Positions 52,607 through 62,016 of a stretch of DNA of 64,000 bases are shown here, piece by piece. Each line of letters begins with the position of its first letter. Positions within the stretch are counted from its first letter, which is position 1. The translations under genes and the position numbers were made by a program. The stretch is from Streptomyces griseofuscus (GTDB taxonomy: Bacteria > Actinomycetota > Actinomycetes > Streptomycetales > Streptomycetaceae), in contig NZ_CP051007.1 in NCBI RefSeq assembly GCF_014673495.1, positions 62,001 through 126,000 on the forward strand, written 5' to 3'. The notes under the pieces were generated by a model, which worked only from the letters and a program-made list of their open reading frames with translations, did not search any database and was not told the DNA's origin.

Positions 52607-55600
52607 TCAAGATCCGCTCAAGGGCAAAGTCCGCGCGGCGACTCTCGGACAGGACGCGCGCCGGAAGGCATGGCCCGGCAGGTCCACCGGGACGCCGGCC
52701 GCGAAGACCCGCTCCCAGCGGATGTCCTGCCCGGCGACGTGCAGCGCGCCCAACGCCCGTGTCAGCGAACGGACTTCGTCCACCCCGGCCGGACGGCACT
52801 CCAGCCGCCGGCCCGCGCCCGCACGTTCCAGCGCGCGCAGCGCGTCCGTGAACCGCGGCGCGGCGCACGCCTGCCGCACCCAGTACTCCGGGTCCGCCAC
52901 GGTACCGGCCGCCGCGACACCGCCCGTCACCGTCGACGCCCAGGCGATCGACGGCTCACGGAACACGCACTCGGCCGCGACCTGCCGGAACTCCCGCACC
53001 GCCGCCGCTGTCGCCCCGGACCACTCGCGGGCCCGCGTCAGCCGCCCCCGTGCCGCCACCAGCCGTGCCGCGTCCGCCAGGTCCAGCACCCCCGCCGCGT
53101 GGGCCGCCGCGATCTCGCCCGCCGCGCGGCCGGCCACTGCGGCGGGCGCCACGCCCCACAGCCGCCACAGCCGGAACAAGGCGACGCCGACGGCGAACAG
53201 CCCCGGCTGCGCGAACCGCGGGTCGTGGACCAGCTTCGCGTCCGGGCCGTCCCCGGCGGCGAACAGCACGGCCGCCAGCGGCAGCGGCAGATACGGGTCG
53301 AGCGCGGCGCACGCCTCGTCCAGCGCCCGCCGGAACTCCGGGAACGCGCCGTACAACCCCCGTCCCGCGCCGGGGCGTCGATCGCCCTCGCCGGTGAACA
53401 GCACGGCGAGCCCCGGCCCCGCGGCCGCCCGCCCGGTGATCAGGCCCCGGTGGGTCCGGCCGTCCGCGAGGGCGCGCAGGGCCCCGGCCGCCTCCGCGGA
53501 CGACGCGGCGACGACGCTCGCCCGGTACTCCAGGTGGGAGCGGTGCCGGGCGGCGGTGTACGCGACGTCGGGCAGGTCGGCGTCGGGGGTGCCGTCGAGC
53601 CTGGCGGCGAGCCGCGCCGCGTTCTCGGCGCGGGCCCGCGCGGTACGGCCCGAGACGGTGAGGGCGACCGGGAGGGGTGCGGCGCTGCGCCGGCGCCGGC
53701 CGGTGACGGCTCCCCAGCGCACGTCGGCTCCGTCGCACCACAGCGCGGCGGCCACGTCCTCCAGGCTCTGCCGGGCGCCCTGGCCGCGCCGGCCCGTGCT
53801 CAGGATGCGCGGCTGGTCGCCGCCGACCGCGTCGAGGCCGCGCCGCAGCGAGTGGCTCACCACGGGGTGCGGCGTGATCTCGACGACCCGCAGGCGGCGT
53901 CCGCCAGCGAGCGCGCGGGTGGCCTCGGCAAGCCGCATCGGGGTGCACATGCTGCGGGCCCAGTACGCGGCACCGAGGTCCGTGCCCTCGGCGTAGCCGC
54001 CGGTGGCGGTCGACCAGAACGGCACCGCGGTGGGGCGGGTGCGCAGCGCGCCCAGACGCCGCTCGAACTCGGGTGCCAGCCGGGCGAGCCGGGCGCTGTG
54101 CGCGGCGTGGTCGATGTTGACGCGAACGGCGCGTACGCCCAGGCCCTCCAGGTCGCGTTCCAGGGTGCCGACGGCCTCGCGGGGCCCGGACAGGCACACC
54201 TGTCCGGGGGCGAGGTGGCCGGCGAGCGAGAGCCGTCCCGCGCGTACCACGGGCAGCGACTCGGCTTCCTCGACGGAGAGTTCGCACACGGTCAGGGCGC
54301 CGTCGCCGGCTGCGCGTTCGGTGACGAGCCGGGACCAGACGGCGATCAGCCGGGCGCCCTCGTCCAGCGGGAGCGCGCCGGCGAAGACGGCGGCGGCCAC
54401 TTCGCCGACGCTCTGCCCGAAGACGACGCCGGGCTCGGCGCCCCACTCGCCCAGGGTGCGGGCGAGAGCCGTCTGCAGGGCGAACAGGAGGGGCTGGGCG
54501 ACGTCCGTGCGCCCCAGGCGCGGGCCGGCCCGGTCCGCGAGGAGTTCCTCGGTGACCGACCAGCCGGTGTACGGGCGCAGAGCCTGGTCGCACGCGTCGA
54601 AGGCGGCCCGGAAGACGGGTTCGCCGAGCAGGTCGCGGCCCATGCCGTGCCATTGCGAGCCGGGGCCGGAGAAGCAGAAGGCGAGCGCGTCCGGCCGGGC
54701 GGCGGGGGCCTGGAGGCGGGCCGCGAGGTGGGTGTCCAGCGCGCCGGAGAGGTCGCCGGGGTGGCCGGCGGTGGCGACGACACGGTGGGCGCCGGCGGCG
54801 CGGCCGAGGTGTTCGGGCGCGTACCAGGCGCCGCCCGCGCGGGCCCGGCCGGTGAGCGCGTCGGCGGCCGCGCGCAGGCCGTCGGCGCTGTCGGCGGCGA
54901 GCGGTACGAACAGCCGCCGCCGGTACGGGGCTTCCTCCAGGGCCAGGTGAACGGGGGCGCCGTCCGAGCCGTCGTCGCCGACCCCCGCGTAGCGGCAGCC
55001 GTCGCCCGGCCACGGCGTGCGCTCGGTGGCGGCCGCGTCGTGGCCCTCCCCGGCTCCGGCGAGCGGTACGGCGGGCAGCTCGCCGTGGTACAGGGCGAGC
55101 GCTGTCTTCATCAGGCCCACGGTGCCCGCGGCGGCCCGCAGGTGGCCGCCTTGGGTGGAGCCGATGCGCGGCGCGCCCGCGCGCCCGTCGGCGAAGACGG
55201 CACGGAGGGCCCCGGCCCCGGTGAGGTCGCCCGGCGGGGTGCCGGAGCCGACCGCCTCGACGTAGGCGACGCGCCGGGGGCTGATGCCGGCGTCCTGCCA
55301 GGCGGCGCGCAGCACGTCCGCGCGGTCCCGGACGCCGGTGGCCGCCGCCTGCCCGCGGGCGCCGGCGCGGTGGACGGCGGTGCCGCGGATCACGGCGTAG
55401 ACGCGGTCGCCGGTGGCGAGCGCGTCGGACAGGCGGCGCAGCACGAGGACGCCCCCGCCCGCGCCGCGCACCGGGTCGGGCCCGTCGCAGCGCCTGTCGG
55501 CGGCCGGGCCGGCCGGCGCGTGGACGCCGCCCGCGAGCGCCAGGTCCACTGTCCTCTCGCGCAGGGCGCGCACGGCGAGATGGACGGCGCCGAGCCCGGA

Positions 55601-56416
55601 GGCGTTCGCCGCGGCGACGGCGAGCGCGGGGCCGTCGAGGCCGAGGGCTCGGGCGAAGCGGGCGGCGGTGGTCGTGTCGTCCCAGCCGGGCACGGGGCAC
55701 GGGGAGCCGCCGTCCGCGCCGGTGGCCGGGGAGCCCGGCTCCGTGACCCCGAGGAACAGACCGGTACGACGCGCGGCCAGCGTCTCGGGGACGAGGCGCG
55801 CGTCCTCCAGCGCGGCCCACGCGGTCTGGAGGGCGAGGCGCTGATGGGGGCCCATCAGCAGGGCCTCGGCGACCGGCAGGGGGAACAGCTCCGCGTCGAA
55901 CCCGCCGGGATCATCCGGCAGAACGCCCTGGCGGACGGGGCAGCCGTCGGCGGAGCAGCCCTCGGTAGAGCAACCGGCAGCGGTGGGCCGGTGGTCGGCT
56001 GCCGTGGCGGGGCCGGTGAGCAGGTGTTGCCACAGCGCGTCGGCGCTGCCGATGCCGCCCGGCAGACGGCAGCCGAGGCCGACGATCGCGATCGGTGTGT
56101 GCCCGGCCGCGCGGCGCCCGGCGGCGGCCCGCGCGGCGCGGTCGTCACCGGTGAGGTGCGCGGCGAGCGCGGCCGGCGTGGGGTACTGCCACACGGTCCA
56201 GGCGGGCACGGGACGCCGCAGCCACCGCGAGACCGCGCGCACGAGTTCCGTCATCTGGGCCGGTTCCAGGCCGAGTTCGGGCAGTGGGCGGTCGGCGTGC
56301 ACCGCGTCGGACGGGACGGCGAGCAGGCCGGCGACCTCCTCGCGCAGCCGCGCGGCCAGCGCGTCGGCGGTCGGCCGCGCCGGGGCGGCATCGGTGTTCG
56401 TCCGGGCCATGCTCAT
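52607..56416 (-). CDS. Ghost type I PKS: ACP-like, inactive KS, AT, truncated inactive AT
   Basis: 1269 residues from ATG 56416 (GAGGAGG upstream). Residues ~15-90 resemble an ACP, but the Ser is replaced (LGLEP for LGxDS). Residues ~104-530 are a KS fold (IAIVGLGCRLPGGIGS) whose active site reads AANASGL instead of TACSSSL, so Cys is Asn (~265). The first His is Val (VEAVGSGT ~385), while the second His (GGHLRAAAG ~422) remains. AT1 (~580-880) keeps the nucleophile Ser in GQSVG (~665) and the His in HAAHS (~769). AT2 (~1005-1269) has Ser replaced by Ala (GRAAG ~1095) and lacks the stretch with the specificity loop. Only AT1 looks able to work. It lies inside the type II cluster, just after the aromatase/cyclase gene. 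It may load or edit a starter unit on the ACP, or act as a scaffold. Confidence 0.9.
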   Translation of the reverse strand: MSMARTNTDAAPARPTADALAARLREEVAGLLAVPSDAVHADRPLPELGLEPAQMTELVRAVSRWLRRPVPAWTVWQYPTPAALAAHLTGDDRAARAAAGRRAAGHTPIAIVGLGCRLPGGIGSADALWQHLLTGPATAADHRPTAAGCSTEGCSADGCPVRQGVLPDDPGGFDAELFPLPVAEALLMGPHQRLALQTAWAALEDARLVPETLAARRTGLFLGVTEPGSPATGADGGSPCPVPGWDDTTTAARFARALGLDGPALAVAAANASGLGAVHLAVRALRERTVDLALAGGVHAPAGPAADRRCDGPDPVRGAGGGVLVLRRLSDALATGDRVYAVIRGTAVHRAGARGQAAATGVRDRADVLRAAWQDAGISPRRVAYVEAVGSGTPPGDLTGAGALRAVFADGRAGAPRIGSTQGGHLRAAAGTVGLMKTALALYHGELPAVPLAGAGEGHDAAATERTPWPGDGCRYAGVGDDGSDGAPVHLALEEAPYRRRLFVPLAADSADGLRAAADALTGRARAGGAWYAPEHLGRAAGAHRVVATAGHPGDLSGALDTHLAARLQAPAARPDALAFCFSGPGSQWHGMGRDLLGEPVFRAAFDACDQALRPYTGWSVTEELLADRAGPRLGRTDVAQPLLFALQTALARTLGEWGAEPGVVFGQSVGEVAAAVFAGALPLDEGARLIAVWSRLVTERAAGDGALTVCELSVEEAESLPVVRAGRLSLAGHLAPGQVCLSGPREAVGTLERDLEGLGVRAVRVNIDHAAHSARLARLAPEFERRLGALRTRPTAVPFWSTATGGYAEGTDLGAAYWARSMCTPMRLAEATRALAGGRRLRVVEITPHPVVSHSLRRGLDAVGGDQPRILSTGRRGQGARQSLEDVAAALWCDGADVRWGAVTGRRRRSAAPLPVALTVSGRTARARAENAARLAARLDGTPDADLPDVAYTAARHRSHLEYRASVVAASSAEAAGALRALADGRTHRGLITGRAAAGPGLAVLFTGEGDRRPGAGRGLYGAFPEFRRALDEACAALDPYLPLPLAAVLFAAGDGPDAKLVHDPRFAQPGLFAVGVALFRLWRLWGVAPAAVAGRAAGEIAAAHAAGVLDLADAARLVAARGRLTRAREWSGATAAAVREFRQVAAECVFREPSIAWASTVTGGVAAAGTVADPEYWVRQACAAPRFTDALRALERAGAGRRLECRPAGVDEVRSLTRALGALHVAGQDIRWERVFAAGVPVDLPGHAFRRASCPRVAARTLPLSGS

Positions 56417-56515
56417 CTGCGCCTCCTCGGTGCTCGTGGAACCGGACCGGCAGGGCCGGGGTCGCGCCATCGTCTCGGGTGCTCCGCGCGGGCCACGCCG
56501 GCGCGTGTCACGGGG

Positions 56516-57481
56516 TCACAGCGTGCGGATCGCCGACTCCGCGTGCCGCTTGGCCAGTCCGAGGGTGGCGAGGGAGTTGTGGCCGAGCGCCCGGCGCACC
56601 TGGCGGCGGGCCGCGGCCAGGTCGGTGCCCGGTCCGAGGAGCCGCTCCACCGCGTCCTCGCGGAGCACCACGCTGTGCTGCGCGACGACGGTCACGCCCG
56701 TCTCGTCGGGCAGCACCGACCACTCGCCGGTGTGCGCCTCCAGCAGTCCGGGTGTGGCCGTCTGCTTGTAGACGATGCGCCCGGCGTGCGGGAAGCAGAT
56801 CCGCACCGACTCGGTGGTGTGCGCGCTGCCGTCGGCCGTCACCGTGTCCATGGACATGACCTGCACACCGGGGCTGACCTCGGTCAGGTCCAGGCGGGAC
56901 ACGTGCGGGATCAGCTCGGGCCAGTCGGCCGCCCGGTACAGGAAGTCGTAGACCAGCTCGGCCGGGCCCTTGACCCGTACGGAGTCCTCGAAGGACAGCA
57001 CGAGATCGTCCAGGCGCGTCCAGCGTTCGGCGAGACGCTTGAGACTGTCCAGCTCGGAGCGGGAGTTGGTGTCGCAGGCACGCTCGACCCACGCCGCGTC
57101 CTCGGGGCGGTCACCGGCGACCGTGAACTCGTGCAGCAGCGTCAGCCGGCTGGTGCCGCCCGGCCGTTCCTCCACGATCCAGGTCCCGCGCATGGTGCGC
57201 ACCGGCTCCTGCGGGCGGGTCTGGTGGAACTCGATCCGCCGCGCGCGGGGGTCCTGCACCCGCTGCGAGATCCACGAGCGGATCTCGCCGTTGGCCGTGG
57301 CCCACATGCGCAGCCGCTCGTGCGTGCCGTCGAACTCCAGCCGCTCCACGTACACGTTCGGCGGAAAGTACAGCGGCCACCGCACCACGTCCGCGATCAG
57401 CCCGTAGACGACTCCGGCTCCCGCGTCCACCTCGACGGAGTGCACCGTACGGTGCACCCGCTCGTCTCTCACCAGGTACAC
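56516..57481 (-). CDS. Type II PKS didomain aromatase/cyclase
   Basis: 321 residues: two SRPBCC (Bet v1-like) halves, about 1-150 and 160-310. Each has the familiar pattern of VYGLIADVVRWPLYFPPNVYVERLE in the first and VYDFLYRAADWPELIPHVSRLDL in the second. Didomain enzymes of this kind (ActVII type) close and aromatise the first ring of a C9-reduced polyketide. The ketoreductase lies 25 bp upstream in the same operon, which fits that pairing. The GTG at 57481 was chosen because a GAGGAAG site lies just before it; GTG 57472 is the alternative. Confidence 0.93.
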   Translation of the reverse strand: MYLVRDERVHRTVHSVEVDAGAGVVYGLIADVVRWPLYFPPNVYVERLEFDGTHERLRMWATANGEIRSWISQRVQDPRARRIEFHQTRPQEPVRTMRGTWIVEERPGGTSRLTLLHEFTVAGDRPEDAAWVERACDTNSRSELDSLKRLAERWTRLDDLVLSFEDSVRVKGPAELVYDFLYRAADWPELIPHVSRLDLTEVSPGVQVMSMDTVTADGSAHTTESVRICFPHAGRIVYKQTATPGLLEAHTGEWSVLPDETGVTVVAQHSVVLREDAVERLLGPGTDLAAARRQVRRALGHNSLATLGLAKRHAESAIRTL

Positions 57482-57506
57482 GTCTTCCTCGCTTCCTCGA
57501 CAGGGG

Positions 57507-58289
57507 TCAGTAATTGCCCAGGCCACCGCAGACGTTGAGGGCCTGCGCGGTGATCGAGGCGGCGGACTCGGAGGCCAGGTAGACGACCAGCGAGGCCACT
57601 TCCGCGGGCGTGGAGTAGCGGCCGAGCGGGATCTTCGCCTCGAAGCGCGACCGCACGTCCTCCTCGCCGGTGTCCCAGGCCGCCGCGTACCCCTGGCGCA
57701 CCCGCTGGGCCATCGGGGTCTCCACATAGCCGGGGCAGACCGCGTTGACGGTGACGCCGCTCGGTGCGAGTTCCCGGCCGAGCGCCTTGGTGAAGCCGAC
57801 GACCGCGTGCTTGGAGGCGCTGTAGGGGGCGCCGAGCAGGACGCCCTGCTTGCCTGCGGTGGAGGCGATGTTGATGATCCTGCCGGATGCGGCACCGGCC
57901 AGGCCGCCGTTCCTGAGCACCTCGCGCGTCACCAGGAACACGCTGTTGAGGTTGGTGTCGATGACGTCGTACCAGAGGTCGTCGGTGAGGTCCGCGGTGA
58001 CGCCGCCGCCGCTGCGCCCCGCGTTGTTGACGAGCACGCCGACGGGTCCGAACGTCTCCACCGCGGCGGCCACCAGGGCGGTCACGGACTCGCGTGCCCG
58101 CACGTCGGCGGCCTGCCCGGCGGCGTCGAGGCCCTCCGCGCGCAGGGCCTCGACGGTGTCCTGCACGTCCTTCGCGGTGCGGGCGCACAGGAAGACCCGG
58201 TGGCCGGCCCGGCCCAGTTGCCGGGCCGTCTCCAGGCCGATGCCGCTCGTGGCACCGGTCACCAGGGCGACGGGGTGGTGGTCGGGCAT
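57507..58289 (-). CDS. Type II polyketide C9 ketoreductase (ActIII type)
   Basis: 260 residues, SDR fold. NADPH loop TGATSGIGLETARQL; NNAGRSGGG, nearly the ActIII NNAGRPGGG sequence that controls stereochemistry; catalytic Ser in IINIASTAGKQG and Tyr-Lys in YSASKHA. It reduces the C9 ketone of the nascent chain, so the aromatic product belongs to the reduced (angucycline, anthracycline or benzoisochromanequinone-like) families. Its ATG is 1 nt after the stop of the FAD monooxygenase, so they are one operon. Confidence 0.95.
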   Translation of the reverse strand: MPDHHPVALVTGATSGIGLETARQLGRAGHRVFLCARTAKDVQDTVEALRAEGLDAAGQAADVRARESVTALVAAAVETFGPVGVLVNNAGRSGGGVTADLTDDLWYDVIDTNLNSVFLVTREVLRNGGLAGAASGRIINIASTAGKQGVLLGAPYSASKHAVVGFTKALGRELAPSGVTVNAVCPGYVETPMAQRVRQGYAAAWDTGEEDVRSRFEAKIPLGRYSTPAEVASLVVYLASESAASITAQALNVCGGLGNY

Positions 58290-58290
58290 G

Positions 58291-60042
58291 TCAGCGGTCC
58301 TCCAGGTCGTGGGCGGCGGCGGGCATGGCGGGAACCGGCTCGCGCGGTGCCTCGCCGGCGAGCGGGACGGGGGTCCGCAGGGGAGCCAGTGCCCGGCGCA
58401 GGACGGGCCGGGTCAGCAGGGTTCCGCGGGCGGCGGCGTAGCCGTCGGGGCGGACGAGGAGCCACCCGCCGGGTACGAGGCCGAGCGCGTCGCGCAGGCG
58501 GCGGTCCGGGTCGGCGAGCGGGGCGGGGCCGTCGGGCCCGCTGCCGCCGACGGTCCTGACCGACAGCCACTCGCCGTACTGGGCGGCGGCGGTGACGGCC
58601 ACGCCGGCGGGGCCGTCACCGGGCCCGCGGCCGCCGGCGGCGAGCAGCAGCGTCCAGCGCGGATCGCGCAGCTCGGCGCGGAAGGCCCGGCCGTCCCCGT
58701 GGTGCACCGGGGCGGCGGTGACGCGGGTGCCGGGTGCGGGGCCCCGGACCGGTTCGCGGGCGCTCATCAGGACCGCCCCCGCGTCGGCGAGCCGGGAGCA
58801 GGGGGCGGCGGTGGTCAGCGACGAGGTGCGGTAGCCGATCCGCAGGCCCGACATGCCGCCCAGCACCTTGCGCTGCACGGCCCGGCGCAGCGGCCGTACC
58901 GCGCGCACCAGGCTCAGGGCGAGGGGCAGGACGACTCCCGCGAGCGCGTTCTTCAGCTGCACCAGGGCGGTGGCGGTGCGGGTGGAGCCCAGCAGGGCCG
59001 CGCCGAGCGGGACGCGTTCCTCGCTGTACGTGTCGAGCAGGGCCCGTCCCGCGTGGCCCTGCTCGACCATGGCGAGCTTCCAGGCGAGGTTGTACGCCTC
59101 CTGGATCCCGGTGTTCATGCCCTGTCCGGAGGCGGGGCTGTGCACGTGCGCGGCGTCGCCGGCCACGAGGACGCGACCGTCCTGCATGCGCTCCACCATC
59201 CGCTGCTGGAAGGTGAAGACGGACGTCCAGGACGCCTCCCCGACCCGTACCCGGTGGCCCAGGCCCGCGCTGAGCTTGCGGGAGAACTGCTCCTCGGCAC
59301 GGCCGGGTTCCCCTGCGCGCGCGGCGGGTGCGGTGTCCAGCAGCCGCCAGTGCCCGTCGCGGGCGTAGGGCACCATCATCAGCGACTGCCGGCCGGTGTG
59401 GGCCCAGTAGATGCTGTCGGGCACCACGTCGGTGTCGACCGGGGCGTCCGCGAGCATCCACGTCTCGCTGCTCTCGCCGAGGAGTTCCAGCCCGAGGCGT
59501 TTGCGTACGGTGCTGTGGCCGCCGTCGCAGCCCACCAGCCAGGACGCCGTGCACCGCTCCTCGCGGCCGTCGGCGTGGCGCAGCCGGGCGTGCACCGCCC
59601 GCGCGTCCTGCGTGAAGTCCACCAGGCGTACGCCCCATTCGACGCGCACCCCGAGCCGGGCCAGCGCCGTCCGCAGCGCGTCCTCGGTCTCGGTCTGCCC
59701 GACGACCAGGGTGTACGGGTAGCGGGTGGGCATCGTCGCGTAGTCGGCCTCCAGACGCACGCGGCGCCGGCCCCCGGCGTACATGGTGAATGCCTGGTTG
59801 CGCCGTCCGCGGGGCAGCACGTCGTCGACGATGCCCATCTGGTCGTACGTCTCCAGGGTGCGCGGGTGGGTGGCGACGGCGCGGCTGGTGCGGGCGGGGC
59901 CCGGTGCGGCGTCGACCACCCGCACGCGCAGGCCGCGGCGGGCGAGTTCGTGGGCGGCTGTCAGTCCGACGGGGCCCGCGCCGGCGACCAGCACCTGGGT
60001 CGCGGAGGCGGGCGCGGACGGCCCGCCGGGGGTGTTCAGCAT
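58291..60042 (-). CDS. FAD-dependent aromatic polyketide monooxygenase
   Basis: 583 residues, para-hydroxybenzoate hydroxylase fold. FAD motifs: GAGPVGLTAAHELARRG near residue 20, WLVGCDGGHSTVRKRLG (DG motif) near 175, and AGDAAHVHSPASGQGMN (GD motif) near 295. A C-terminal thioredoxin-like tail is usual for this size. Relatives such as RdmE and PgaE oxygenate polycyclic aromatic polyketides. The site of hydroxylation cannot be read from sequence. The start is ATG 60042, 50 nt after the acyl-CoA ligase gene, with which it is likely co-transcribed. Confidence 0.92.
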   Translation of the reverse strand: MLNTPGGPSAPASATQVLVAGAGPVGLTAAHELARRGLRVRVVDAAPGPARTSRAVATHPRTLETYDQMGIVDDVLPRGRRNQAFTMYAGGRRRVRLEADYATMPTRYPYTLVVGQTETEDALRTALARLGVRVEWGVRLVDFTQDARAVHARLRHADGREERCTASWLVGCDGGHSTVRKRLGLELLGESSETWMLADAPVDTDVVPDSIYWAHTGRQSLMMVPYARDGHWRLLDTAPAARAGEPGRAEEQFSRKLSAGLGHRVRVGEASWTSVFTFQQRMVERMQDGRVLVAGDAAHVHSPASGQGMNTGIQEAYNLAWKLAMVEQGHAGRALLDTYSEERVPLGAALLGSTRTATALVQLKNALAGVVLPLALSLVRAVRPLRRAVQRKVLGGMSGLRIGYRTSSLTTAAPCSRLADAGAVLMSAREPVRGPAPGTRVTAAPVHHGDGRAFRAELRDPRWTLLLAAGGRGPGDGPAGVAVTAAAQYGEWLSVRTVGGSGPDGPAPLADPDRRLRDALGLVPGGWLLVRPDGYAAARGTLLTRPVLRRALAPLRTPVPLAGEAPREPVPAMPAAAHDLEDR

Positions 60043-60091
60043 GGTCTGCTCCAGGGTCTGCCGCGGGTCGCGGAGGCGGGCGGCCGGCCGG

Positions 60092-61702
60092 TCATACGGC
60101 GGCTCGGCGTCTCAACTCGTTGCGCACGAGCCGGCGCTGGGGTTTGCCGGTGGGCGTGCGCGGCACCGCGTCGATCGCCTCGGCGAACCGGATCCGCTCC
60201 CAGGGGGCGAGGTGTTCGTTGGCCCGTGCGGTGATCGAGTCGAGGATGCCGGCGCCCGGCCGGGTGTCCGCCGCCGTGGGCTCGTGCCCGGCGCCGGCGG
60301 CCAGGACGACGCCCGCCCAGACCGCCGCTCCGTGCTCGGGGTCGGGCCAGTCGGCCACGACGCAGTCGGCGACGCGCGAATCCTGCCGGACGATGTCCTC
60401 GACGCGGCTCGGCGCGACGATCTCGTTGTCGTGCTTGAACACGTCGCACAGACGGTCCACCAGCCGCAGGGCGCCGCCGGCGTCGAGCAGGCCGACGTCA
60501 CCGGTGGCGAACCAGCCGTCCGCGTCGATCCGCTCCTCGTGTCCGCCGTCGAGGTAGCCGGCCATCAACTGCGGCCCCCGCACCTGGACTTCCCCGATCG
60601 CCCCGGTGCCGACGGGATGGCGGGTGGCCAGGTCGACGAGCCGGCACTCGGTGCCGGGCACCACGGCGCCGACCAGTCCGGGCCGGTAGCCGTCGGGCTG
60701 CTGGCAGTGCGTGAGCGGGGAGAGTTCGGCCATGCCGTAGCCCTGGATGACGGGCACGCCGAGCCGTTCGCGCAGGATGCCGGCCGCCCGCGGGGACAGT
60801 GCCGAGCCGCCGGACAGCACGGCGGTCAGCCGCGGTCCGGGACGCACCGCGCCGGTGAGCCGCTCGTCCTCGGCGAGGGCGTGCAGCCGGGCGGGCAGCC
60901 CGTAGTAGTGGGTGGCGCCGGCCGCGGCGGCGACCGCGAGGGAGGCGATGGGGTCGGGGTCCGGGCACAGCACCTGGCAGGCACCGGCGTAGACACCGGA
61001 GTTGAGGTGCATCACGTGGTAGAGCGGCAGATGGTTCACGGTGACCGAGTCGGCGCCGACGCGGTGCGCGAGCGCCACCTGCTTGGCGTTGGCGACCAGG
61101 TTGCGGTGGGTCAGGAGCACGCCCTTGGGGCGGCCGGTGGTCCCGGTGGTGAACTGCACACAGGCGACGGTGTCCGGATCGGCCGGGGCGGCGGCCGTGC
61201 GCGGCGGCCGGACCGGGGTGCGCTCCGGGGCGGCGTCCACGGCCTGGTGCAGGGGCACGGTGCCGTCGGGGACCACGCCGCCGGGGGCGTCCGTGACGAT
61301 GATCGCGCGCAGTGCGGGCAGGTCGGCGCGGAGCTTGGCCAGCAGGCCGGCGGTGGCCGCGGGCACGAGCGCGAGTTCCACCCGTGCCGTGGTGAAGACG
61401 TGCCGCAGAGCGTCCTCGCCGGCGAGCGGGTTGACGAGGACGGTGACGGCGCCGCTGCGGGCCGTGCCGTAGTAGGCGGCGGCGAAGACGGGGTCGAGGA
61501 CGTTGGCCACGCCCACGCGGGCGCCCGCGGCTCCGTCGAGCGTGCGGTGCAGGAAGCCGGCGATCCGGTCGGCCCACGCGTCGAGTTCGGCGAAGCCGAC
61601 GGACCGGGTCGCGGTGCGGACGGCGACCCGGTCCGGCGCGCGCCGCGCCGCTCGCCGCAGCAGTCCGTCGACGGGGAGATCGGGGTATGCGAAGTTCGGC
61701 AA
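60092..61702 (-). CDS. AMP-binding acyl-CoA (or acyl-ACP) ligase
   Basis: 536 residues, ANL superfamily. Motifs: FTTGTTGRPKGVLLTHRN (P-loop), GYGMAELSP (adenine side), GWFATGDVG, and TPTGKPQRRLVRNEL with the catalytic C-terminal Lys. It activates a carboxylic acid as an adenylate and then a thioester. In this cluster it may activate an unusual starter acid for the type II PKS, together with the acyl-CoA dehydrogenase and the AT of the ghost PKS. The start is TTG 61702, with GGAGGAG 8 nt before it; no ATG or GTG lies as well placed. A SARP-like operator is upstream. Confidence 0.9.
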   Translation of the reverse strand: MPNFAYPDLPVDGLLRRAARRAPDRVAVRTATRSVGFAELDAWADRIAGFLHRTLDGAAGARVGVANVLDPVFAAAYYGTARSGAVTVLVNPLAGEDALRHVFTTARVELALVPAATAGLLAKLRADLPALRAIIVTDAPGGVVPDGTVPLHQAVDAAPERTPVRPPRTAAAPADPDTVACVQFTTGTTGRPKGVLLTHRNLVANAKQVALAHRVGADSVTVNHLPLYHVMHLNSGVYAGACQVLCPDPDPIASLAVAAAAGATHYYGLPARLHALAEDERLTGAVRPGPRLTAVLSGGSALSPRAAGILRERLGVPVIQGYGMAELSPLTHCQQPDGYRPGLVGAVVPGTECRLVDLATRHPVGTGAIGEVQVRGPQLMAGYLDGGHEERIDADGWFATGDVGLLDAGGALRLVDRLCDVFKHDNEIVAPSRVEDIVRQDSRVADCVVADWPDPEHGAAVWAGVVLAAGAGHEPTAADTRPGAGILDSITARANEHLAPWERIRFAEAIDAVPRTPTGKPQRRLVRNELRRRAAV

Positions 61703-62016
61703 CGCTCGTTCTCCTCCTGGTCCGGTCCGGCGGGTGAGAGCCGCCGGCTGTCCTCACCGTCCGCCGGAGCGCTAGAGGAACCTTCGAAGAGTGGTCGATC
61801 AGCACCGCAGAACGTGTCGGCGTCCCGTGGAGGACCGGGGCCGCCGACAAGGGGCCGCCGCGCGGGAGGGGGTACGGCTGTGAACGCGGTCGGCGTGGTG
61901 ACCCGCCCCCGGCGGTCGCGCCCGCGCGGGGCGCACGCACAGGAAGCAGGGGCCCGCCCCTCCCTCCCCGGCCGACCCCGCCCAAGCGGTGCGGGGACCG
62001 GGCGGGGCGGTCGTGG
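61703..62016 (-). promoter_or_regulatory. Promoter region of the ligase operon with a candidate SARP operator at 61770-61798
   Basis: A 314-bp gap without a gene. On the minus strand TCGACCA (from 61798), TCGAAGG (from 61787) and TCTAGCG (from 61776) are spaced by 11 bp. Eight bp after the last heptamer is GACGGT, a weak -10. This would start the unit ligase - monooxygenase - ketoreductase - aromatase/cyclase - ghost PKS. The rest of the gap shows only G/C-rich sequence. Confidence 0.6.
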
